Source: Acidobacteria bacterium UBA7540 (GTDB taxonomy: Bacteria; Acidobacteriota; Terriglobia; UBA7540). Taken from it: DNA of 20,015 nt. A program made the position numbers and the translations under genes. How positions within the stretch are numbered: the stretch's first letter is position 1; each line of letters starts with the position of its first letter. The notes under the pieces were generated by a model. The model saw only the letters and a list, made by a program, of their open reading frames with translations. It was not told where the DNA came from and made no database searches. Below are positions 13,893 to 20,015 of this stretch, in pieces. The stretch spans positions 19,853 through 39,867 of the forward strand of contig DLMI01000171.1 in assembly GCA_002478145.1 (NCBI GenBank), read 5' to 3'.

Positions 13893-14237
13893 GATAGATA
13901 AGACCTCCTTTGAAAACTGCAAACCCTACAAAATCTACAGGCGCACAGTCTGCCAGAAACCACCGGCGAGTGAAAGTGTTTTGTTGGATAGGAAGGGAAC
14001 AGGAAAACTGCAAGTAGGGCCACCCCTTGGGGCGGCCAGGCCGGTCCCGCAAGGCGGGACCGGCCCTACGTCGCATATAAGGACATCACAGGAAAACAGA
14101 ATCCAGAAGTCAGAAGAAAAGCCCCAAGCCCCAGCAAGCGTAGCGCCCCGACCTGTCGGGCGGCCTTCGCTCGGCATTCTTGAACGAACTGCGGACCTGC
14201 ATGACGCGTGCGCGCTACCTGCTGCCTCATGCCTCTA
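13893..14237. other. Intergenic region with ribosome-binding site and composite palindrome
   Basis: Apart from the ribosome-binding site of the Gfo/Idh/MocA gene (13904-13911) and the palindrome at 14014-14069, I see nothing gene-like. The word GCAAGCGTAGCG near 14134 also occurs near 7582, but it is too short to call a repeat. Confidence 0.4.
14014..14069. repeat. Composite REP-like palindrome
   Basis: The inner perfect hairpin is GGCCGGTCCCGC (14039-14050), loop AAG, GCGGGACCGGCC (14054-14065). An outer pair, GTAGGGCC (14014-14021) with GGCCCTAC (14062-14069), can enclose it or compete with it. It shares the GGTCCCGC-N3-GCGGGACC core with the element at 111-137. Confidence 0.65.
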
Positions 14238-14504
14238 TCAAACCCGTTCACCGTCCAGACATTTCTGGATAACTTCTTCGAGCATGGGCAAAGGGATGAG
14301 GAAGCGATTTCCCATCCGTATCGCACCTACTCTGCCGGAGTTGATCCACCGGTAGAACGTGGTGCGCGAGATGGAGCCGCCCGTGCGCCGGCAGAGGAGG
14401 CGCCAAGCGTTGGTGGGAGTGAGCATGGGCAAGAGAGCAGACGCCGGTTTGGAATTCTGCCCCCTGAGGGCTGGAATTGGAGTTCGAACGGTGTAGGGCT
14501 CCAT
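14238..14504 (-). CDS. Small excisionase/MerR-like helix-turn-helix protein
   Basis: An 88-residue protein whose residues about 29-76 match the winged helix-turn-helix of the excisionase/HTH_17 type: TPTNAWRLL, then GGSISRTTFYRWINSGRVGAIRMGNRFLIP, where the FYRWINSGRV stretch is the recognition helix and the RMGNRFLIP hairpin the wing. Such proteins bind DNA and serve as excisionases or small regulators. No integrase or other phage gene lies next to it, so it may be a relic or an independent regulator. The ATG at 14502-14504 is preceded on the minus strand by GGAGGA, 11 nt away. Residues 1-28 have no recognisable features; a shorter start at Met27 would also cover the domain. Confidence 0.7.
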   Translation of the reverse strand: MEPYTVRTPIPALRGQNSKPASALLPMLTPTNAWRLLCRRTGGSISRTTFYRWINSGRVGAIRMGNRFLIPLPMLEEVIQKCLDGERV

Positions 14505-15640
14505 GGCGAAACAATTCCTCCAACAAAGTTCACCGTCGACAGGCGAAAGCCAAGCGCGAAGGCTTACCCTGCATTTCCCTTAGCGAGTGCACGCATTTCA
14601 TCAGGCTGCATCCCCCAGCATGAACTGCACGCGTTCCTCTGCTAGCCGATGCCGATCCCTGACGCGCCCATCGTCGGGCTCGGTGTCCGGCAGGCCGAAT
14701 CTGGCTTGGTCCAGAAGCAAAAACGAGGGTTGCTGGGACTGAAAACAACCGGGCTCGAGGGACTGGCGGCGGTGATACGCGCACTCGCCGTCACCGCCCC
14801 GTTGGGCCGGAAAAACGCAGCCCTTCTGGCAGCAGCGGGGCAGGAAGAGTTCCCGGCGCAGCGCTCCTGGATGGGTTCGCAACGAAGCACGAGGTTCGAG
14901 CGGCGGTCGACCTCCGGCCGCAGCACGATGAAGTCTGCCCGATCCTCGTTGTAGTGGCGCCGGCGGTGGGGCGCCAAGGTCAGGCCGAAACACATTTGCA
15001 GCTTCGTGATGGCTTTCAAACAGCATGGGAATGCTCCTTGATAAGAGGTCTGGCATGTGGCCGCAAACTTGCTGATAATTTGGTGAGGGGAAGAGAGTCT
15101 GGGGGTCTCGCGGGCGGAGGTTTTTTTCGAAACAATCTCTCCCACAAGAAAGCGAAATATGCTAACATGGCTTTCAATACGGCACGGGAGGTAGGCTAAG
15201 TTTTGAGTAGCCGAGTAAGGTACCGAGCGGCGTAGGCCACTTTGCTTCAAGTCCGCGCTCCAACCTTCCGATAAAAGGGAGGAGAGGAACTCTGAGGGTA
15301 CGAGGCTAGTGGGTCGCAGGAACGCCGCGCATGAAGCTGGCTAGAGGTCGAATTCAAGTGGCGCAGCGCGCCCGGAGCGGGCGGGTGTGAGGTCTCTGTT
15401 ACGAATGAGTAGCATGGCAAAGAGTAAACATGGTGACCAAGCCCCGGCCCGCGCCCCAATGAATTTGAGGGAAACACCAGGGAAGTGCGCGGGAGCGGGC
15501 CGGGATGGTTCAATGCCCAGGCCCGCCTGGGAAGCCGCCGCCGGGCGCCGGGGGGCCGTTCCCCCAGGGCCCAAGGGCGGAGACTGTGCCTTCAAGTGTA
15601 GCCCACGGAGAGGAATCGGCTACTCTCGCAAGGCCAGTGT
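14505..15640. other. 1.1-kb stretch without a recognisable gene
   Basis: Several open frames exist on both strands (for example 14642-15250 minus and 15341-15595 minus), but none has family motifs, natural amino acid composition or a convincing ribosome-binding site; they are rich in Arg, Pro and Ser as expected from GC-rich non-coding DNA. A minus-strand promoter-like sequence at 15641-15670 points into this region, so it may hold a degraded gene or an untranslated RNA. Confidence 0.45.
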
Positions 15641-15670
15641 AGTGTAGCCTATCACGATCGCAAATGTCAA
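15641..15670 (-). promoter_or_regulatory. Sigma70-like promoter divergent from the XRE regulator
   Basis: On the minus strand a perfect -35 hexamer, TTGACA (complement of 15665-15670), is followed after 18 bp by TACACT (complement of 15641-15646, 4 of 6 matches to TATAAT). It lies 31 bp upstream of the XRE gene start and reads away from it. The CGATCG palindrome within the spacer could be an operator half-site. Confidence 0.5.
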
Positions 15671-15701
15671 GCTTTTTTTGAAAAGGGGAGGAGTGGCTCT
15701 T

Positions 15702-16202
15702 ATGGAAGAAATGAATGCCGCGAAAGTAGTTAAAAAGGTTCGACAGCGGTTAGAGGTCAGCCAGGAGGGTCTGGCGCGGCTGCTGAATGCCACCAAGGGG
15801 GCGGTGCAACACTGGGAGCGGGGCCGTAACCGGCCGGACTTGGCGCGCCTGCTGGCGCTCCGACAACTCTGCCCGGCGGGTGCGGAACGGAAGGAACTGG
15901 AAACGCTCATCAAGGAAACGCAAGCCCACGTGGCGCCGTTGCCGACCGGCCAGCCGGGACCGGGCGGGAAGATTACTTTACCGCAGCCGGGCGAAAGCCT
16001 GATCCTGTTGCGCAGGGATAACAACAAGCTGCGGAAACAGGTCGCCAAACTGGAATCAACCTTGAAACGCCGCAGCGAAAAGTTGCGCATCCTCGAAGAT
16101 TTGGCGACGGAGTTGCAGCGGGATATGGCTAAACTCCGCGCGGGTCAATCGGTGGCCGCGCCCGCGCCCGTGAGTAGCTCAGTTCCGCAGCCGAGTGAAT
16201 GA
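15702..16202 (+). CDS. XRE-family transcriptional regulator with coiled-coil tail
   Basis: A 166-residue protein. Residues about 8-60 are a Cro/C1-type helix-turn-helix (VVKKVRQRLEVSQEGLARLL, then NATKGAVQHWERGRNRPD, in which the QEGLARLL and KGAVQHWERG helices form the DNA-binding unit). A Pro/Gly-rich linker (75-100) joins it to a coiled coil (about 104-147) with regular Leu/Ile heptads such as NNKLRKQVAKLESTLKRR, probably a dimerisation zipper, followed by an Ala/Pro/Ser tail. The start is ATG 15702, 8 nt after GGGGAGGAG (15685-15693); the frame extends to a TTG at 15678, but that would include the ribosome-binding site. A divergent promoter 31 bp upstream is a natural target for repression. 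XRE proteins with this short size are often plasmid, phage or toxin-antitoxin regulators, but no toxin gene is seen. Confidence 0.85.
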   Translation: MEEMNAAKVVKKVRQRLEVSQEGLARLLNATKGAVQHWERGRNRPDLARLLALRQLCPAGAERKELETLIKETQAHVAPLPTGQPGPGGKITLPQPGESLILLRRDNNKLRKQVAKLESTLKRRSEKLRILEDLATELQRDMAKLRAGQSVAAPAPVSSSVPQPSE

Positions 16203-16522
16203 CCGAAGGGTGGCGGCGAATCTCCACATCGACGGGCTGGCGGCCCATGGCATGGACGCCCCCGGTCCTGCCGTGAGCGGCAGCCGATAGGTGTGTAATC
16301 CCGCCCGGGCGGCGACGTGCAAGCAGGCCTAATACTTCCTGAGGCGCATCACTTGGACGGACACCACCACGGGGAGCCCTCCTGACTCCCCCTGGTGCTC
16401 CAGTATGTGCAGGAGGCTTACTGCCTGGCCCAACAGTTTCCGTGAGTCAGGCCGTGAACGAAGTCCGAGCAGGAGTGCGAATGCTTCCCTCAGCAGTGCT
16501 CTGTCTGACCTTGTTCCATCGC
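16203..16522. other. Intergenic region with two hairpins
   Basis: It contains CTGCCG-TGAG-CGGCAG (16268-16283) and the 12-bp palindrome CCGCCCGGGCGG (16301-16312), possibly ending the XRE transcript, though no T-run follows. A 65-codon minus-strand frame (16329-16526) overlaps the stop of the next feature by ATGA, but it has no recognisable family or composition that would support a call. Confidence 0.4.
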
Positions 16523-16795
16523 TCATCCTTTGATAAGACCCCCTTCAATGCCGAACCGCTCGCTTTCGACCAGTGTGGGCGCCGGCGCCCCACAGTCCAC
16601 GGGCACAAAGGGCCGATCGCGCCTTGAACCTTCGGCGCGGATAGCGCGGGCGGCCAGTTCCTTACCCGTGCCGCTTTCACCCATGATCACCACCGGATGC
16701 CGGCTAAACCCAACCCTCGTAATTAGGCGGCAAACCGCCTGCGTCTCTCCCGAGGAGCGAACCAACCCTGAGAAGGATTGCGGCATGGTCGGCAC
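16523..16795 (-). pseudogene. Truncated NtrC-type sigma54-activator AAA+ fragment
   Basis: The 90-codon frame reads as the beginning of a sigma54-interaction AAA+ domain: a VCRLITRVGFSRHPVVIMGE strand leads into Walker A GESGTGKE (39-46), then LAARAIRAEGSRRDRPFVPVDCGA and LVESERFG (75-82), which correspond to the family's FVxVNCAAL and LLESELFGH. It stops before the GAFTGA loop, Walker B, sensor regions and any DNA-binding helix, so it cannot activate sigma54 polymerase. The N-terminal receiver or sensory domain is also missing. The last residues (IEGGLIKG) no longer match the family. The start is a GTG at 16793-16795. A promoter-like sequence lies just upstream, so it may still be expressed. 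It is most likely a decayed remnant; a functional ATP-binding mini-protein is less likely. Confidence 0.75.
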
Positions 16796-16833
16796 CGTCG
16801 CTTCGCCTCTGCCTATGCGTTCGAGGAGGCGTT

Positions 16834-16863
16834 AGCATAAGCCGTCGTTAGCGGCTGCGTCAA
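16834..16863 (-). promoter_or_regulatory. Sigma70-like promoter upstream of the AAA+ fragment
   Basis: On the minus strand TTGACG (complement of 16858-16863), an 18-bp spacer and TATGCT (complement of 16834-16839) form a good match. The GTG of the AAA+ fragment is about 38 bp further on. It may be a surviving promoter of the original gene. Confidence 0.45.
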
Positions 16864-16871
16864 TAGGGTAT

Positions 16872-16884
16872 AATACTTAGTATT
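16872..16884. promoter_or_regulatory. A+T-rich palindrome between the response regulator and the promoter
   Basis: The arms AATACT (16872-16877) and AGTATT (16879-16884) flank one T. The element lies 9 bp upstream of the minus-strand -35 hexamer, where an activator or repressor could bind; a TATAAT on the plus strand (16869-16874) overlaps it but lacks a -35 partner. Confidence 0.35.
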
Positions 16885-16924
16885 CACTAGAAGATACTGT
16901 AGACTTAATATCCGAAGGCCCTGG

Positions 16925-17583
16925 CTAGCAGGCGATAATGCCATTGCGGATGGCGTAGTGGATCAACTGGCCGAGAGAATGCAAGTTTAGTTTGCGCATG
17001 ATGTTGGCGCGATGGGTTTGTACCGTCTTGACGCTGAGGTTGAGGAGGGTGGCAACCTCCTTGTTGCTCTTCCCCTCTGCCAGCAGTTGGATGACCTCGC
17101 GCTCGCGCGCAGACAGGTGGGGTCCAGCGAAATCGATGGTGTCGCTGCTCCAGGCGTGTCCCACCTGACGACTGAGCAGGATTCCTGCGACCTTGGATGT
17201 GAAGAACGGTTTACCTCGGGTTAGAGCTTCTATGGCGCTTACCAACTCGCGCCCGGCGTCCGATTTAAGCATGCACCCGTGGGCCCCTGCCCTGAGCACT
17301 TCGGCCAAGAGCTCCTCGGACTCGTGCACCGTGAGAACCAGCACCTGCGTCTCAGGAACTGCTTTGCGGATCTGGCGCGTGGCTTCCAGGCCATTCAGTT
17401 CCGGCATGGTGATGTCCATAATGACAACGTTGGGCCTGAGCCTCCCTGCCTTCTCTACTGCTTCGCGCCCGGTTGCTGCCTCTCTCCGCACACCTCCCAC
17501 CCTGCCTGTGCTTCCACGAGGGACCGCAGGCCGCGACGAACCACGTCATGATCATCCACCAAAAGGAAGCGTAATTTGCCCAT
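16925..17583 (-). pseudogene. NarL/LuxR-type response regulator, split by a frameshift
   Basis: The natural start is ATG at 17581-17583, which gives MGKLRFLLVDDHDVVRRGLR, the first strand and acidic pair of a receiver domain, and continues to WEVCGE. Here a GAGAGAG run (complement of about 17480-17487) shifts the frame by 2 nt and the original frame soon meets a stop. The rest continues in the shifted frame: EAATGREAVEKAGRLRPNVVIMDITMPELNG with the phospho-acceptor Asp, VLVLTVHESEE, the switch Lys in MLKSDAG, and a full LuxR helix-turn-helix (LSAREREVIQLLAEGKSNKEVA, VKTVQTHRANIMRKL). Removing 2 nt restores a 218-residue protein, the normal NarL size. The start overlaps the kinase stop by 32 nt, so the two are coupled as a two-component pair. 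It is either a pseudogene, a sequence error or a rare frameshift site. Confidence 0.85.
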
Positions 17584-20015
17584 TGGTCACCTGCCCGAGG
17601 GGAAGAATTGCCGTCAAGGTGGTTCCTCGGCTACCGGTCTGGATATGCAGCCGGCCCCCGAGTTGCCTCAGCCTTTCCCGCATCCCAGGGATACCCACGC
17701 CGATGTCTGCGCCTTCCGGGCCAGCTATCCCCAGCGCGGCCGAGGGGAACCCGTGTCCTTCATCCGCAACCGTCAGGACGATCTCCTTGGGCCGGCGCTG
17801 CAGCCAGATGCGGGCTGTCTTGCTTCCGGAGTGGCGGTGGACGTTCGTTAAAGCCTCCTGAACAATCCGGTAGAGCGTCAACTCGAGATCGCTGGGCAGT
17901 CGGCCGAACTCGGGTGACACGTCTTCATGAACTTCTATCCCACTCCTCTGGGCAAAGCCTGCCGTGTACCATTGTAGGGCGGGGGCCAGCCCGGCTTCAT
18001 CGACCAGAGGCGGGTGCAACAAGTAGGAAAGGGTCCGGATCTCCCGCGAACATTGCTCGGCCAGCTCAAGGCTCTCGGAAAGGCAGGCGCTTGCTCTGAG
18101 ACTCAGGTTCGGTGCCGAATCTTTCACCACGCTGAGGTTGATTGCCAGGCCCGCCAGGCTTTGGGCCGTAGTATCGTGCAGTTCGCGCGCAATACGTCGT
18201 CGCTCTTCGTCTTGCAAGCGAAGCAAACGGCCCGACAGGTTGCGCAGGGCTTCCTCCGTCCGCTTGCGCTCGGTGATATCTCGCAGGATAGCCAGAATAG
18301 CTCTCTGCCCGCCATGGTCGATCACTGAGGAACTGGCCAAGATATCTATCGGACTTCCGTCCTTGTTGCTGTGGACGGTCTCAAAGTTCAAGTAGCTGCC
18401 GTCCCGGAGAATTTCTGCGATTTGCCGTTCTCCCCGAGGTACGTCTTTGGTGAGCTTCTTCAGACTCGTCCCGACCAGTTGTTCCTTCGAAAACCCGTAC
18501 GCTTCACATGCTTTCTTGTTGGCATCCAAAATGATTTCGTTTTCCGGTTCGAAGATGAGGATCGCGTCGTTGGCACTCTCAAAGAGTGTTCGAGACTGCT
18601 TCTCCGAATCCCGCAGCGCCTCCTCCGTCCGCCTGCGCTCGGTGATATCACGAATGGTGCCGATGACCCCGATGATTTCTCCGCGGGCGCCAAAGTGCGG
18701 GCCATAAGTGTTGGAGACCCAGCCGAACTTGCCTGTGGTAGGCACGCGGAAGGGCGTGTCGGGGGTGTCCACAATCTCCCCCGCAAGGGCCCGACGGATC
18801 ATCAGATCCAACTTTTGCTCTCGTAGGTGCGGGAAGAGGTCAAATGCGTGCTTGCCCAAAACCTGCGAAGCGGGCACCCCGGTTAGTTCTTCCATGAAGC
18901 GGTTCCAGAGTTGGTAGCGGAATTCGCGGTCATAGACGGCAACCCCTTCTTGGACATTGGCGATAACTTCGCGATTGAATTGCTCGCTCTCCCGCAGCGC
19001 CTCCTCCGCCCGTTTATATTTATCAATATTCTGAAATGTCCCAGCAAGTTTTACTATTTTACCGCCGCTAATGACAGCCCTTCCAAGCGAACGCACCCAG
19101 ATCTTATCTTTGCTGCCTGAAGGAATGAAAAGGGATTCGAGATCGTGAGGTTCGCCCGTTTCCGCAGCTTTCTTCAATGCTTCCTCTAAAGCTGGCCTGG
19201 ATTCGGGCGCATAGAAATTCAGGGCTTCTTCCAGCGTCGGCTCATATCCCGGCCCGACTCCGTGGATCCGACCGACCTCTTCCGTCCATGAGACCTCCTT
19301 GGTCGAGAGGTCAAGCTCCCAACCTCCGACTTTGGCCATTTCTCCAGTATCCCTCAAAAGCTGAGTGCTTTTCTTCAGCGCCTCCTCTGCCCGCCGACGC
19401 TCGGTGATGTCGACGACCGTGGCCTCAATAATAGGGTCCTGACCCTCGCCCCGCTTCACCATGGACAGGTTTTCCAAGACCCAGACGGCCTGACCGTCTT
19501 TGCGCCGCAGGCGCAGCTCAACGTTGCTGAGAGCTACCTCGCCCTGGATTCGAGCGACAAGGGCCTCTCGCTCTGCCGGATCGAACCAGAGGTCTGAGAC
19601 TCGCCGGCTTAAGAGCTCATCCCGGGAGGCGTACCCGAAAATCCGGGCGAAGGCCCCATTGCAGTCGAGGATGCGGCCATCCAGAGACATCTGCCCAATG
19701 CCCGCCACGTTGCGCTCGAAAAGCACCCGATAGAGTTCTTCCGACGACCGTAGCGCCTCTTCCGTCCGCTTGCGCTCGGTGATGTCGCGGGAGTTGAGCA
19801 CAACTCCCGCTCCCGATGGAGTATCAAGAACCTTGGCGATGACTTCAAGAATACGCCACGATCCGTCCTTGTGACGTAAACGTTCCTCGGTGACTTGACA
19901 GATCGCGGGAGTACCACTTCGAACCCCCGCTTTCATCACTGCATAGGACTCGAGCGCCTCTGACAGGTCGTCCGGGTGAAGCAGTTCGGAGATGTCGGCA
20001 ATCACGTAGAAACGT
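17552..20015 (-). CDS. Multi-PAS sensor histidine kinase (HisKA_3/NarX-type), 5' end outside the window
   Basis: The frame is open to the right edge, so the N-terminus is missing; numbering here is from the GTG at 20005. There are four complete PAS/PAC domains (about 88-204, 213-330, 341-455, 466-580), preceded by part of a fifth (1-75), joined by near-identical linkers of the type DITERKRTEEALR. They are followed by a HisKA_3 dimerisation domain with phospho-acceptor H610 in ERRRIARELHDTTAQSLAGL, and a GHKL ATPase: N-box IVQEALTNVHRHS (714-726), G1 DEGHGF (748-753), G2 GVGIPGMRER (769-778). No transmembrane segment is visible in this part, so it probably senses cytoplasmic signals, perhaps redox or light through PAS cofactors, but no ligand residues are diagnostic. 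Its partner is the overlapping NarL-type response regulator. The kinase appears intact, whereas the regulator is frameshifted. Confidence 0.95.
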   Translation of the reverse strand, partial: RFYVIADISELLHPDDLSEALESYAVMKAGVRSGTPAICQVTEERLRHKDGSWRILEVIAKVLDTPSGAGVVLNSRDITERKRTEEALRSSEELYRVLFERNVAGIGQMSLDGRILDCNGAFARIFGYASRDELLSRRVSDLWFDPAEREALVARIQGEVALSNVELRLRRKDGQAVWVLENLSMVKRGEGQDPIIEATVVDITERRRAEEALKKSTQLLRDTGEMAKVGGWELDLSTKEVSWTEEVGRIHGVGPGYEPTLEEALNFYAPESRPALEEALKKAAETGEPHDLESLFIPSGSKDKIWVRSLGRAVISGGKIVKLAGTFQNIDKYKRAEEALRESEQFNREVIANVQEGVAVYDREFRYQLWNRFMEELTGVPASQVLGKHAFDLFPHLREQKLDLMIRRALAGEIVDTPDTPFRVPTTGKFGWVSNTYGPHFGARGEIIGVIGTIRDITERRRTEEALRDSEKQSRTLFESANDAILIFEPENEIILDANKKACEAYGFSKEQLVGTSLKKLTKDVPRGERQIAEILRDGSYLNFETVHSNKDGSPIDILASSSVIDHGGQRAILAILRDITERKRTEEALRNLSGRLLRLQDEERRRIARELHDTTAQSLAGLAINLSVVKDSAPNLSLRASACLSESLELAEQCSREIRTLSYLLHPPLVDEAGLAPALQWYTAGFAQRSGIEVHEDVSPEFGRLPSDLELTLYRIVQEALTNVHRHSGSKTARIWLQRRPKEIVLTVADEGHGFPSAALGIAGPEGADIGVGIPGMRERLRQLGGRLHIQTGSRGTTLTAILPLGQVTNGQITLPFGG

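Noticed and set aside
14238..14504. Prophage or integrative element around the excisionase-like protein
   Set aside because: No integrase, attachment-site duplication, tRNA gene or other phage gene is visible within the window.
14642..15250. 202-codon minus-strand frame downstream of the divergent promoter
   Set aside because: No domain, an Arg/Pro/Ser/Cys-rich composition and no ribosome-binding site; overlapping frames on both strands are equally open. Kept only as a possible remnant in the description of the region.
16329..16526. 65-codon frame that overlaps the stop of the AAA+ fragment by ATGA
   Set aside because: The overlap suggests coupling, but the protein matches no AAA+ or other family and the upstream gene is itself a remnant; not enough to call a gene.
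16869..16874. TATAAT hexamer on the plus strand as a promoter
   Set aside because: No acceptable -35 hexamer at 16-18 bp (CGTTAG), and no plus-strand gene follows; it overlaps a palindrome instead.

Overview
The window looks like chromosomal DNA of a moderately GC-rich, Gram-negative-type soil or sediment bacterium, most likely Acidobacteriota; this is inference, with no marker gene to confirm it. The pointers are twin-arginine (Tat) signal peptides on a methionine sulfoxide reductase and a Gfo/Idh/MocA oxidoreductase, a multi-PAS histidine kinase, an ECF sigma factor paired with a zinc-finger anti-sigma factor, and intergenic DNA full of heptameric tandem repeats and GC-rich palindromes. No tRNA, rRNA, CRISPR array, transposase or phage structural gene was seen.

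Layout. Positions 1-2163 carry a Tat-exported MsrB and an orphan PotA-type ABC ATPase, both on the minus strand. Positions 2164-3600 hold a class I SAM methyltransferase, with a 72-bp tandem repeat running up to its start codon and two copies of a 37/38-bp palindromic element flanking it. Positions 3649-8279 form a small accessory block on the plus strand: a large single-chain restriction-modification enzyme (nuclease + adenine methylase + specificity domain, no helicase), a one-pass membrane peptide, and a protein resembling the PUA/EVE-like 'nucleotide modification associated' families. A stomatin-like SPFH protein of lower GC follows (8430-9341). On the minus strand come an APC-family permease (9734-11092), a zinc-finger anti-sigma factor overlapping its ECF sigma factor (11186-12135), and a Tat-exported Gfo/Idh/MocA protein (12525-13892). 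Between the last two, on the plus strand, sits a candidate small RNA ending in a textbook intrinsic terminator.

The right third has a small excisionase-like HTH protein, a 1.1-kb stretch with no recognisable gene, an XRE regulator with a coiled-coil tail facing a divergent sigma70-like promoter, a truncated NtrC-type AAA+ fragment, and a NarL-type two-component pair. The pair's response regulator is split by a 2-nt frameshift in a GAGAGAG run, and its multi-PAS kinase runs off the right edge.

Points most worth following up: the candidate RNA at 12342-12468; heptamer repeat arrays directly upstream of three unrelated genes' start codons; the helicase-less restriction-modification enzyme beside the Nmad-like protein; and the frameshifted response regulator with the AAA+ remnant next to it.
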